NCBI GenBank assembly: GCA_965226215.1
Contig: CBDDCH010000002.1
Span: forward strand, 930,001 to 994,000
DNA length: 64,000 nucleotides
Direction: 5' to 3'
From: G963668345 sp965226215
Lineage (GTDB): Bacteria > Acidobacteriota > Terriglobia > Bryobacterales > UBA6623
A program made the position numbers and the translations under genes. Below the pieces are notes generated by a model. The model was not told where the DNA came from, ran no database searches, and saw nothing but the letters and a program-made list of their open reading frames with translations. This document shows, one piece after another, positions 8,505-17,324 of the stretch (position 1 is the first letter of the stretch; every line of letters starts with the position of its first letter).

Positions 8505-8790
8505 TCGAAGTTGCTGGATTCAAGAGGGTTATGAGAAATTGGCTTTGTTTGGTCGTTTGGTTGCTCGGCTGTTCCACTGCTCCGGTGGTTCGCTGCCGCG
8601 ATAGTTTGTCGTTGGTCCTGTTGCTCTCCTCGGGTCACCGGCCCTTTAGGTTGAGGTCTCGTCGGACCCCGGTGGGGCCGCTGGTCAGGTCTTGCTGAGC
8701 CGACTGCCCCTCCGTTCTGGGGATCTGCTGCAACCCATTGATTCCCTGTCGGTTATGAGAAATTGGGTTCGTTTGGTAATTTCCTTTCCA
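8505..8790 (+). repeat. Two short copies of the dispersed intergenic repeat
   Basis: The segments at 8528-8553 and 8752-8777 share GTTATGAGAAATTGG followed by a TTTGTTTGGT-like end, 224 bp apart in the same orientation. The second is preceded by CCCATTGATT, as is the copy near 33.36 kb, which ties them to the longer repeat. Confidence 0.6.
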
Positions 8791-9059
8791 GCCTTCGGGT
8801 CCAGCTCAAAACTGGTCCGCCGACCTTCTGGTTTCATTGTACCCTCCGGGACCAAATTTACCCTCGATCGGAGGCCCTAAGTCATTGCAGGTCTTAGAAG
8901 TTTCCCCCCGTGACGCTCAGATCGGTTTGGGGGAGCCGGCCAAGGTCCGAATGGCACTCTTTCCGACTCGACCGTTCAAAGCGGCGTGACCGCTCACTGG
9001 CGTTCGCGGCTCCGTTTGGCTCGTTGCGAGCGTGCGCGTGAGCAAGAAACTGACAGGCC

Positions 9060-9110
9060 ATCACCGGCCAGACCATTTCGGACTACAATATCACCGAGCA
9101 ACTCGGCTCG
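9060..9110 (+). pseudogene. Remnant of a Ser/Thr kinase N-terminus
   Basis: The 51 bp read ITGQTISDYNITEQLGS, nearly the same as the kinase start 113 bp downstream (MTGQTISHYKILEKLGE). The initiator is ATC rather than ATG and the frame soon stops. This looks like the decayed 5' end of a second kinase gene. Confidence 0.6.
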
Positions 9111-9172
9111 GTAACGACCGCCACACCAAGTAGTGACCGGCAATCTTGCCGGTCCAAGCTCATGACGTAACC

Positions 9173-10310
9173 ATGACCGGCCAGACCATCTCGCATTACA
9201 AAATCCTCGAGAAGCTCGGCGAGGGCGGCATGGGTGTGGTCTACAAGGCCGAAGATCTTAGGCTCGAGCGTTTCGTGGCCTTGAAATTTCTCGCCCCACA
9301 TCTCGTTCAAGATGAAGAGGGTCGCCGTCGCTTTCAGCGGGAAGCCAAGGCTGCCGCGGCCCTCGACCACCCGAACATCTGCACCATCCACGAAATCGAC
9401 GAGGCCGAAGGCCAGGTGTTTTTGGCCATGGCCTACCTCGACGGCTCCACCGTGAGCCGGAAGGTCAAACAGCGCCCGTTGAAGCTCGACGAGGCGCTGG
9501 ATATTGCGATTCAGGCAGGGCAGGGTTTGCAAGCGGCGCATGAGAAGGGCATCGTCCACCGCGATATCAAGAGCGCCAACCTGATGGTCAACGCGCGCGG
9601 CCAGGTGAAGATCATGGACTTTGGCCTGGCGCAGTTGGCCGAACGGTCGAAACTCACTAAGACAGCGACCATCCTGGGAACCCCGGCTTACATGTCGCCG
9701 GAGCAGGCGCAGCGCCTACAACGCCGAATCGGAAGGGCAGCAGCACGAGGTCTATGTCATCAGCGCCAGGGGAGGCAACCCAATACGCCTCACCACGCAT
9801 CCGGCGGACGACGCGTTGGCTAGCTGGTCGCGGGACGGGGAGTGGATCTACTTCACTTCGCGTCGCGGTGGTCGGGACCAGATCTGGAGGACGCCCGCCG
9901 CCGCCGGCGAGCCTGTTCAAGTAACCAGGAATGGGGGATTTGTGGCGCTCGAATCGAGCGACGGCAAGTTTCTTTACTACGTCAAAAATGAGAAAGAGAG
10001 ACAGCGGCTCTGGAAAGTTCCTGTAGGAGGTGGTGAAGAGACCCAGGTTCTTGAGTCAGTCTATGCCTTCAACTTCTATGTAACACCCCGTGGGATCTAT
10101 TTCATTCAGGCGCCGGATAGAGATGATCCCGACCGGAGTTACCGACTGCGGTTTTTGGACTTTGCCGGCGACCGTGTGAAAACGATCACTTCAATGCCGA
10201 CTAGCTTGTTCCGCTGGGGCGGCCTAAGCATCTCGCCCGATGGCCGGTCGATGTTGTACCAGGAACGACGGTTGGAAAGCGATCTCATGCTAGTGGAGAA
10301 TTTCCGCTGA
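9173..10310 (+). pseudogene. Ser/Thr kinase fused to WD40-like propeller, internally deleted and frameshifted
   Basis: From ATG 9173 a PknB-type kinase reads KLGEGGMGVVYKAED (P-loop), VALKFL (lysine), HRDIKSANLMV (catalytic loop), MDFGLAQ and GTPAYMSPEQAQ. At about 9712 the frame breaks: the kinase frame runs into nonsense ending at 9823. The sequence continues in the +1 frame from about 9716 as a PD40 beta-propeller (SARGGNPIRLTTHPADD, WSRDGEWIYFTS, RRLESDLMLVENFR) to 10310. Most of the kinase C-lobe, the linker and the first propeller blades are missing compared with full-length fusions of this type in Acidobacteriota. An internal deletion therefore created the joint. No active product is expected. 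Confidence 0.8.
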
Positions 10311-10390
10311 GGGGGAGCGAGGTACTTTCGAAGGGTTCCGCCGTTCCGGCTCCACCCTAGGCTATGATCCTGCCGCCGCTTCGCGGCTCC

Positions 10391-10456
10391 CAAGCCCTGA
10401 CGAGCAGGGCTCTGTCCTGTTCTCTGCTGCGGGCCCAAGCCCTGACAAGCAGGGCT
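10391..10456. repeat. Tandem pair of AGCCCTG hairpins
   Basis: CAAGCCCTGACGAGCAGGGCT at 10391-10411 and a near-identical copy at 10436-10456 each fold into an AGCCCTG/CAGGGCT hairpin with a 5-base loop. They lie 45 bp apart, downstream of the broken kinase gene and of the displaced radical SAM tail. They resemble REP-like units. Confidence 0.5.
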
Positions 10457-10488
10457 CGGCATTCACGCGGCTGACGAGCGGGAATTTG

Positions 10489-10566
10489 CTACGCGCGGAC
10501 AAATTGCCAGAACAAGTTGACCTGATTGGCTAGGGCGCGAAACTCGCCCTTCGCTACGCGGGAGAA
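10489..10566 (-). pseudogene. Displaced 3' end of the B12-type radical SAM gene
   Basis: Removing the ISL3 element and one 8-bp target copy joins ...RPSYL (codons ending at 11874) directly to FSRVAKGEFRALANQ and on to a TAG at 10489-10491, adding 25 residues in frame. This is the native C-terminus of the gene whose main part is 11874-13130. Confidence 0.85.
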
Positions 10567-10574
10567 CAAATAAG

Positions 10575-11873
10575 GGCTCTTCCGGGTTTTAAGTGGGCGA
10601 AGGAGCCAGATCGAGTTTCCCACAGTGGAAGTAGATGGCGTTGATGAAGTTCTGTTGATTGCGGAAACCGCGCGCCGTGGCCTTGACCCATTGAATCCTT
10701 GAGTTCAACCCCTCGCTGACCGCGTTCGTAATGCGGTGTTTCAGATACGTGAGTATGTTTTCGAGGCGAGCCGTCAACATCCGCGCTACGGTGACCATCG
10801 GCGTCAGCCGGCTGCGACTCGCCCAGCCGCGCCATTGCTCGAAGAAAGCTCGCGCCGCCGATTCGCGACGATAGTCGAACAGCCGCATCGCCGTTTCCTT
10901 CAACGCCCACGCCCGCGCCGTCTTCAAGTCGCTTTCGCGCAGCGCGCGGAACTCGCGCCAGGCGTCCTCGGAAAAGTTCGCCGGATGCCGCAGCCAAGCG
11001 TACTTCGTGCCTGTCAAACGCTCGTCGCCGAGGGCCAGTAAACGCTTGTTCTCCGCCCGCCGCACCTGGTCCACCGCCTTCGCCAGATGCGCCGCGATGT
11101 GATATTTGTCGTAAACGATCTTTTTCTCCGATTCGTCGAGATGCTCCCGGGTCGAGGCGACGTAAGGATCCCACATGTCCATCGCGACGGCCTCGACTCG
11201 GGCGAGTTGCTCTGCGCTCAACGTCTTCCAAAAGCCGTCCAGGCTGGCCTGGCGGCGTCCCTCGGCGACGAACAACACGCGCGAGCGGTTGAGATCGTTG
11301 ACGACGGTGAGATAGCGATGGCGCTTGCGGAAGCTCTTCTCGTCGACGCCCAGGTAGGGAATCGGCTCTGCCGCGCGACGTTCGAGCCCACGTTGCACGG
11401 CGCGTTCCAGGATGCCGTGAATCTCGTCCCAGCTCAGCGCCAGCAACTCGGCGATGCCTTGCTGGCTGGCTTCCTTCAGCCACGAGATCGCGAGAGCTTC
11501 AAACAGCGCGGTGAAGCGGCTGGAAGCCTCGGCCCAGGGCAGTCGCACGACGCGCGGCCCGTGCTCGGAGCAGTCGCTGCGCGGCGGCCGGGCGTGCAGG
11601 ATCGTGCGGTACTGACAGGTGTCGAGGTGACGCCAGCGGCGTTCGGGCTGATGATCGTGGAGTGCGCACACGGCGCTGCATTGGCGGCACGGCCAGCGGA
11701 CTTGCTCGTCGTGTTCGAGGAAGACGTGGACTTCGCCGTCGGCTCGGCGCAGCTCCACTCGCACGACTTTCCAGGGACTTTCGATGCCCAGAATCTGGCG
11801 GTATAGCTCGCGGTCTTGCATCCCGCGAGACTACCACCGAGCCTCACTCGCCCACTAGAAACCCGGAAGAACC
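10575..11873 (-). mobile_element. ISL3-family insertion sequence, copy A
   Basis: The element is 1299 bp. Ends GGCTCTTCCGGG... and, inverted, GGTTCTTCCGGG... form imperfect inverted repeats of about 26 bp that extend into AGTGGGCGA. It is flanked by an exact 8-bp target duplication CAAATAAG at 10567-10574 and 11874-11881, as ISL3 elements produce. It contains a single transposase gene and lies in the 3' end of a radical SAM gene. A copy of identical length is at 45689-46987. Confidence 0.93.
10589..11821 (-). CDS. ISL3-family transposase (copy A)
   Basis: A 410-residue DDE transposase that cuts and pastes its own IS. The N-terminus has a zinc-ribbon (WPCRQCSAVCALHDH) and a TCQYRTILHARPPR stretch; the catalytic domain has YLGVDEKSFRKRHRY, AVAMDMWDPY and the YDKYHIAAHL segment; the C-terminus has SEGLNSRIQWVKATARGF, the glutamate-bearing block. 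The translated protein is identical to the copy at 45741-46973, so the two elements diverged very recently. It appears intact and functional. Confidence 0.93.
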   Translation of the reverse strand: MQDRELYRQILGIESPWKVVRVELRRADGEVHVFLEHDEQVRWPCRQCSAVCALHDHQPERRWRHLDTCQYRTILHARPPRSDCSEHGPRVVRLPWAEASSRFTALFEALAISWLKEASQQGIAELLALSWDEIHGILERAVQRGLERRAAEPIPYLGVDEKSFRKRHRYLTVVNDLNRSRVLFVAEGRRQASLDGFWKTLSAEQLARVEAVAMDMWDPYVASTREHLDESEKKIVYDKYHIAAHLAKAVDQVRRAENKRLLALGDERLTGTKYAWLRHPANFSEDAWREFRALRESDLKTARAWALKETAMRLFDYRRESAARAFFEQWRGWASRSRLTPMVTVARMLTARLENILTYLKHRITNAVSEGLNSRIQWVKATARGFRNQQNFINAIYFHCGKLDLAPSPT

Positions 11874-13130
11874 CAAATAAGAGGGCCGGGTGTAATAGCG
11901 CAGGTAGGCGTTGCGAGTCATCGACTTCAATTGCTGCACGGACAGCGGCCCTTCATAGGCTTCGGGGAAAAGGGTACCGTCGCTGAAGCGGACGTTGGGG
12001 TCGTTTTTCGCTTCGTCGTACATCTGCGTCCCGGGATACGGGGCAGCGACGTGAAACAGCGCATAGGTGGGATTCAGTCGGTTCGCGAAGCGGCGGATGT
12101 CGTCCATGTCTTTCGGCTGGGCTCCGGGGAAACCCATAATGAAGAAACAAGCCGACTCGAGGCCGGCTGCCTTGACCTTCTTCATCCCCGCTTCGATTTC
12201 CTTCATGGTGATGTCTTTGTCGACCGTCTGGAGGACTTCTTCACTGCCGGCCTCGACGCCGAAGTGGATCAGCCGGCAACCGGCCTGCTTCATCAGCGCC
12301 AGTAACTCGTCGTCCACGAGGTCGAAACGGGTCTGGCAACACCAAGTGAAATCGTAGGACTTCTTGCTCAGGTACTTGCGGAACTCCACGACCTGCTTGC
12401 GTAAGACGGTGAACTCGAGATCGATGAAGTACGCCGTGCGAACGCCGAACTTTTGGATGCCGTGCTCGACGTCCGCGATGAGACGGTCTACCGACTTCTT
12501 CCGGACTCCAACACCATAGGGCTTGAGTAGGCAAAAAGTACAGTCGGAAGCGCAACCGCGCGACATCTCAAACAGACAAAAGTTCTTTCCGAGCACCTCG
12601 TAGTGGTAGAGGCCCATCGGCAGAAGGTGGAACGCTGGCAGGGGAAAATCATCCATCTTCAGCGGCTTGGGGTCCGGGTTGCTCACCGCTTGGCTCCCGT
12701 TTTGGTAAGTGATCCCTGGAACCTCCGCAAGGGAACTCGTGCGGCACAATTCCCGGACGGTGACCTCCGGCTCGCCTCGAATGATCGCCCGGGCGCGAGT
12801 TTCCTCCAGCATCTCGACCGGCTTCACGGTCCCATGACTGCCCATGACATAAACTTCGGGAGCCACCTGCTGAACCGCCCGCACCGTTTTCAAGAAGGGA
12901 TTGATGTCGAGATGGGGGCACTGCCAACGGTCCAGACTCGTGGAGGTAATGAAGACTTTATCGAAGCCCCGGGCGCGCCCCGCCACCTGCTGGGGGCCGA
13001 GCTGCTCGGCGTTGGCATCGACGATCGCCGTCTCGATTCCCTCCCGCTCCAACACGGCCGCCGTGTTGGCCAGGTCAAGCGGAGTCCAGCGGCGATTGTA
13101 GATCCGGCCCCTTTTGTGGACCAGATCCAC
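11844..13130 (-). CDS. B12-binding radical SAM protein, disrupted at both ends by IS elements
   Basis: The remaining frame starts at a GTG (13130), and its last nine codons come from the ISL3 end. A cobalamin-binding-like domain (residues 1-150) precedes the radical SAM core with the 4Fe-4S motif SRGCASDCTFC, then GVEAGSEEVLQTVDKDIT and a C-terminal extension. Such proteins modify lipids, hopanoids or sugars. The native gene started at ATG 14824-14826 (MRVLLINPFQ, joining VDLVHKRGR here) and ended at 10489; rebuilt length is 454 residues. IS1380 (13136-14796) separates the first ten codons and ISL3 the last 25. Ten missing residues remove the first strand of the B12 domain, so function is doubtful. 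It was the last gene of a glycan operon. Confidence 0.85.
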   Translation of the reverse strand: MDLVHKRGRIYNRRWTPLDLANTAAVLEREGIETAIVDANAEQLGPQQVAGRARGFDKVFITSTSLDRWQCPHLDINPFLKTVRAVQQVAPEVYVMGSHGTVKPVEMLEETRARAIIRGEPEVTVRELCRTSSLAEVPGITYQNGSQAVSNPDPKPLKMDDFPLPAFHLLPMGLYHYEVLGKNFCLFEMSRGCASDCTFCLLKPYGVGVRKKSVDRLIADVEHGIQKFGVRTAYFIDLEFTVLRKQVVEFRKYLSKKSYDFTWCCQTRFDLVDDELLALMKQAGCRLIHFGVEAGSEEVLQTVDKDITMKEIEAGMKKVKAAGLESACFFIMGFPGAQPKDMDDIRRFANRLNPTYALFHVAAPYPGTQMYDEAKNDPNVRFSDGTLFPEAYEGPLSVQQLKSMTRNAYLRYYTRPSYLGSSGFLVGE

Positions 13131-13135
13131 CTGAA

Positions 13136-14796
13136 CCAGGATTTCCGATTTGGCTCCTCTGACGGCACGAGTCTACACCCTCACCCGGCGAAGCGCAACC
13201 ATTTCTCCACCCGAAAGAGGCGGCGGCTGAGGCGGGACCGATCGAGCCCCCTTCTTGCCCCTCATGGGGGCTGATCCGCCGCTGCGAAGTCAATTTCGCA
13301 GACACCCTTCCGAGCTTCCGTCCTCAGTACTCAGGTTTCGCATTCGGCAAGTCGCGTGCTACCCGCCCGGCACAGGCAGCGCCCAGATCCTCCGCAGCAT
13401 GTCGCCAAACAGGCGCCGGTTCAGATGTCCCTCCGCGAACAAGAGCCAGTAATACCGCGCGTGTTTAATTAGCCGTCCGCCCGTCTTCATCAGCCGGTGC
13501 TGCAAGCTCGTCAGCGACCAGCTCTTGATCCGTTGCGGCAGCCCCAGCCGCCGCCACAAGTTGCCCAGGTTATAGGCCAGCACGCTGAGCTGCAAGCGCA
13601 CCTCGTTCGCCCGGAAGCGATGGCACGACAGCCGCGTCCAGTGCGTCGCTTGCTTACCTTCTTTGATCCACTGCTCCGCCGTGCCGCGCTTGTTGTAGAA
13701 ACGCACCACCGACCGGCTTGGCAAGCTCATGTTCGTCACGATAAAACCGACGCGCGCGAATAGCTCGCCCTGGTGGTGCTCGACCTTGGCGACAACTCGT
13801 CTGGGCCCCTTCCAGCTCTCCGCCTGATAGCGAAAGCTCTTGTAGCGCACTAGCGGCTTGCGGCCGGGCCTCCCCGGCGGACGAAACAGGATGTCTTCGA
13901 TCTCCAGCTCCAGGCTCTTATTGGCCGGAATGCGGATCGCGTAGTCCGCGCCGCGCTCCTCCAGTGCTTCGTAGATCTCGGGCTTGGCGAAGGCGGCATC
14001 GGCGCGAAAGGTGACCTGTTTGCCTTCGGCCAGTTGGCGCTCGATCTCCGGCAACAATAGCTCATCCCAGTCCTCGGCGCTGTGCACGTTGCCGGGACGC
14101 AGCTTGGCAGCGAGGCAATCACCATGACCGTTGAACAAAAGCAACGGGTGGTAGCAGACCGACTCGAAGTGTCCGTTGTAGGCACTGCCTTCCTGTTGGC
14201 CATGGACCGGACTCTCGGTGGAGTCCATGTCCAGAACGACCCGCTCGGAGTCGTCGAACGCCTCCGCTTGCCCGACCAGCTCTCGGTTCAGCGCCATCAG
14301 CCCCAGCAGGTTCTCTTCGCTCGCCAGCATCTCCGTCTCGAAGCCGTGCAGCGTCGAGGTCAAGGCCGCACCGCGATCCCAGATCTTCTGCGAGCCGATC
14401 AAGCGAAACGTCGGATCAGCCGACACTCGGACGGCGTCGTTGACGTCCTCGTAGCCTGCCAAGCGGCTGTAGACCGACTGCCGCAACAGATCAGCGAACG
14501 TGAACTGCTTGTTTGTGCCTTGCCGGGAGTCGGTGAGATGCTCGCCGATCAGTTTCCCGAGTCCGAGTCGCTCGTCCAACTCCCGAACCAGGATCAAGCC
14601 ACCGTCGGAAGTGACGTGCGATCCCTGGAAATCGACTTTCAACGAGCCGTTGAAACTTAGCTGGAATGGCTTGGTTTGTTTTTCACCCATTGGGTGTTGG
14701 CCTCCATGGCGTCCTCATCGGGCTCTAGCCCCTATGAATAAAGACGCTCAAGGCCGCCGGAAGGTCGAGAGGTCTGAATCAAATTGGAAATGCGGG
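13136..14796 (-). mobile_element. IS1380-family insertion sequence, copy C
   Basis: A 1661-bp element with ends CCCGCATTTCCAATTTGATTC and, inverted, CCAGGATTTCCGATTTGGC, sharing ATTTCC.ATTTG. Flanking CTGAA copies at 13131-13135 and 14797-14801 are a perfect 5-bp target duplication (TTCAG on the gene strand). It sits after codon 10 of the B12-type radical SAM gene. The twin element is at 19392-21052, in inverted orientation and of identical length. Confidence 0.92.
13359..14690 (-). CDS. IS1380-family transposase (copy C)
   Basis: A 443-residue DDE transposase. Family signatures are SLKVDFQGSHVTSDGGLILV at the N-terminus, VLDMDSTESPVHGQQEGSAYN (first Asp), LAAKLRPGN, FRADAAFAKPEIYEALEERG (second Asp) and the C-terminal YNKRGTAEQWIKEGKQA with the catalytic glutamate, followed by LAYNLGNLWRRL. 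The protein is identical to that at 19498-20829. Codon use matches its neighbours less well, but the gene is intact and probably active. Confidence 0.93.
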   Translation of the reverse strand: MGEKQTKPFQLSFNGSLKVDFQGSHVTSDGGLILVRELDERLGLGKLIGEHLTDSRQGTNKQFTFADLLRQSVYSRLAGYEDVNDAVRVSADPTFRLIGSQKIWDRGAALTSTLHGFETEMLASEENLLGLMALNRELVGQAEAFDDSERVVLDMDSTESPVHGQQEGSAYNGHFESVCYHPLLLFNGHGDCLAAKLRPGNVHSAEDWDELLLPEIERQLAEGKQVTFRADAAFAKPEIYEALEERGADYAIRIPANKSLELEIEDILFRPPGRPGRKPLVRYKSFRYQAESWKGPRRVVAKVEHHQGELFARVGFIVTNMSLPSRSVVRFYNKRGTAEQWIKEGKQATHWTRLSCHRFRANEVRLQLSVLAYNLGNLWRRLGLPQRIKSWSLTSLQHRLMKTGGRLIKHARYYWLLFAEGHLNRRLFGDMLRRIWALPVPGG

Positions 14797-14826
14797 CTGA
14801 AATGGATTAATGAGCAGGACCCTCAT
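14797..14826 (-). pseudogene. Displaced 5' end of the B12-type radical SAM gene
   Basis: ATG AGG GTC CTG CTC ATT AAT CCA TTT CAG encodes MRVLLINPFQ, the expected first beta strand of a B12-type radical SAM protein. The codons run in frame into VDLVHKRG once IS1380 and one target copy are removed. The ATG overlaps the stop of the glycosyltransferase gene (ATGA), showing the ancestral operon. Confidence 0.85.
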
Positions 14827-15605
14827 GAATCTTTCCGGGGTGCTTGGGGCGCCTCCGCCAGTGCCGCTTTGCCGCTCTTCAGCTGCCGTCGGAGTCGGAA
14901 TACGCCCCTGAGGTCATGCCACGCAGTGGCAATGATTCTAACACGGCTGTCGTCGTCTTCCGTCCAGGCGATGGGGACGTCTTTGATGCGATAGCCTTGC
15001 TTTTCGGCCAATACGAGCAGTTCCGTGTCGAAGAACCAGGACTCGTCTTCGACCCGCGGCACGACGCGACTGACGACTTGGCGACTCACCGCCTTGAAAC
15101 CGCATTGCGCGTCGCTGAAACGGGTGGCCAGGCAAAGTTTGAGGACGGCGTTATAGACGCGGGACGTAATCTCGCGGGCGAGCGAGCGTTTGGTGCGCGA
15201 TTCCCGCAACAGGCGCGAGCCCACCGCGATGTCATAGGTTTCCTCGGCGACCGCGCGGATCAACTTCGGCAGCTCTTCCAGATCGGTCGATAAGTCTACA
15301 TCCATGTAGCAGACGACGTCGGCTTGGCTCCTCAACTAGGCGTAGCGCAGCGCTCGTCCGCGGCCCTCTTGCTGGAGCTGGAGGAATTCGACGTCAGCAT
15401 GCTTCTCGGCAACCCTTTGGGCTACCTGGTCGGTGCCGTCCGTGGATCCATTGTCGACAAGCACAAGCTTCCAAGAATAGTCGAATCCCCGGGCAAGAAA
15501 GCGGCGCACCGTCTCGACGGACTTTTCCAACACGTGGGCCTCGTTGAGGACGGGGATCACGATGTCGACTGTGGTCGAAACAGTTTCGGCTGTCGGCTGC
15601 GACAT
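14823..15605 (-). pseudogene. Family 2 glycosyltransferase with an in-frame TAG
   Basis: Two adjacent halves in one frame make a single GT2. The first (15605-15336) reads VDIVIPVLNEAHVLEKSV and VLVDNGSTDGT, the nucleotide-binding part. The second (15335-14823) reads ADVVCYMDVDLSTDLEELP with the DxD-type metal site, DAQCGFKAVSR and WFFDTELLVLAEKQG. A TAG at 15336-15338 separates RALRYA from LRSQAD where relatives carry tryptophan, so TGG probably mutated to TAG. Such enzymes (dolichyl-phosphate mannosyltransferase-like) add sugars to polyprenyl phosphate at the membrane. The start follows the upstream stop directly (TAGATG) and the stop overlaps the next start. An assembly error is the alternative. 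Confidence 0.85.
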
Positions 15606-17198
15606 CTACTTGATACGGCCCGCCGTCCGCTTCCGCGGCGACGGCAACCATACACCGTAGAGTATCATCGCCGTCAGGACGAACAAGAGGAGCGGAGAGG
15701 CCCCGGTTACGAAGTAATCCCCGTACTGCCCTTCCATGCGTGACAAGACGCTAAGCGCGGGCAACTGCAACCCTTCGGTCACGACGTGCAGGATCGGTTC
15801 CGCCATGCCCCAACCGCGCTCGACGTCGCGGTACATAGCCAGGCACCAAGACTGGGCGAGCGATGCCACACCGATGAAGTAAGCCAAAGGGCGCGGCAAC
15901 CGAGCCAGTACGACCGCAACGGCTACGAACAGGAACGGGAACGCCGTGGATAGATAACGAATCCCCGTACCGTACTGCAGCTTCGTGTAATGCACCCCGC
16001 CGAAGAAAAGCCATAACGCTAGCGGCACGAGCAGCACGAAGGCCAGTTCAGGCCTGTCCAGCCGCCGGTTTTGCCCTCTGTTGACGAATGGGGCGGCCAG
16101 GGCCAAAAGCATGATGGGCGAGCTTACAAACAGGCCAAAGCGATAATCGAAAGCCAGCATGGCGAGCAAGTCGAGTTGAGGCCAGGTAAAGCCCTGATAG
16201 CCCAGTTCGATCCATTCGACCGGCGGCATCCAGTGCTGGCCGGGATAGAAGGGATGGCCGAAGCTTCTCCACTGATAAAACCAAAGCAGAATGATCGGGC
16301 CGATCGCCCCGAGTCCAACGAGTAGCGCGCGGTGCATTCGAGTGCGAACGGTGTGTTGATGATTCGGATCGCTGTCGGCTTTCTTTTCAATCCTAAATAC
16401 GCCGTAAACCAGTAGGCCGACCAGCAGAATCACGCCCGAGTAATCCAGCAGGACGGCGGCGCCGCCCGACAGCCCGGCTAGAAGGTATCGCATTCGAGCC
16501 GAAGGGCGAGCTGACCCCGCCGGATTCCACAACGCCAGGAAGCCCCAAAAAGCAACATGGCCTAGCATGAGGTTGTGGTTGAGATAACCGGTCCGGAAGA
16601 AGACCGGAGTCCCGAAGGCATAAAGCAGGGCCAGCCAAAAAGCGGCCCGGGCGGAATCAAAAACCCTGCGCAGGGCGAAGAACATGGCTACCACGCCAAG
16701 TGCGGATATCGGCGCCATGCAGAACGCCTGAATGACAAAGGCCCCCAGGCCGAACTTGACGTCGTAGCCGCGCCGCCAGGCTTCACGATAAAACTCGCGC
16801 GCCATGGGCCATGGCGAATTGTAGGCCGGCGGTTCAGTCAGTCCGGCCGCCGCCCGTCGTTGGTTCGTCCGCTCAACCAACCCATCGATCAAAGGGCGGG
16901 CTACTGCGTAGGGAACCGCCGCAATCATCGAAGCGCCCGGGTTGACGCCAATGTGCCAACCGTAGCCTTCTTTTTCGAACAGGTCCGGATGCATGTGGGC
17001 GTACTCATCCACTCGGAATGAAAAGTGGTCGCCAATCGCCAAAGCCAAATAGATCTCGCGCACCGTATTCGTGGCAAAGTGCAGTACGTAGATGAGCCAG
17101 CAGGTGATGAAAAGGCGTAGAGCGATGCCACGAGGCGAGAACCGCCAGCCGGTGGACGGGGGACGAAGTTCCGCCGCGGAATGAGTTTCTGCCTCCAT
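15606..17198 (-). CDS. Multi-pass membrane protein, probable lipid-linked glycosyltransferase
   Basis: From ATG 17196-17198 the protein has 530 residues with about ten hydrophobic segments. The frame continues 32 codons upstream, but those encode only an arginine-rich stretch. FRVDEYAHMHPDLFEKEGYGWH after the first TM is a periplasmic loop, followed by MAPISALGVVAMFFALRR, LLAGLSGGAAVLLDYSG and VLLVPLALWLFFG. The topology resembles GT-C/ArnT-like glycosyltransferases, and the operon context (flippase upstream, GT2 downstream, contacting at TAGATG) fits assembly of a surface glycan. No catalytic motif can be assigned confidently. Confidence 0.65.
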   Translation of the reverse strand: MEAETHSAAELRPPSTGWRFSPRGIALRLFITCWLIYVLHFATNTVREIYLALAIGDHFSFRVDEYAHMHPDLFEKEGYGWHIGVNPGASMIAAVPYAVARPLIDGLVERTNQRRAAAGLTEPPAYNSPWPMAREFYREAWRRGYDVKFGLGAFVIQAFCMAPISALGVVAMFFALRRVFDSARAAFWLALLYAFGTPVFFRTGYLNHNLMLGHVAFWGFLALWNPAGSARPSARMRYLLAGLSGGAAVLLDYSGVILLVGLLVYGVFRIEKKADSDPNHQHTVRTRMHRALLVGLGAIGPIILLWFYQWRSFGHPFYPGQHWMPPVEWIELGYQGFTWPQLDLLAMLAFDYRFGLFVSSPIMLLALAAPFVNRGQNRRLDRPELAFVLLVPLALWLFFGGVHYTKLQYGTGIRYLSTAFPFLFVAVAVVLARLPRPLAYFIGVASLAQSWCLAMYRDVERGWGMAEPILHVVTEGLQLPALSVLSRMEGQYGDYFVTGASPLLLFVLTAMILYGVWLPSPRKRTAGRIK

Positions 17199-17324
17199 GC
17201 GTGTTTGCGGTGCTTGTCGTCGGACCTTCCTTCTCAAGGGTTCCCGGGCCGTGGGCCGGGCCCGCCAATCGATGGCCCGAGCGGCCCACGCCACTCCCTG
17301 GCTTCCACAGTCAGCGCGGACCTC

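Noticed and set aside
10391..10456. CRISPR array from the repeated CAAGCCCTGA units
   Set aside because: There are only two palindromic repeats, and no cas genes or further spacers are present.
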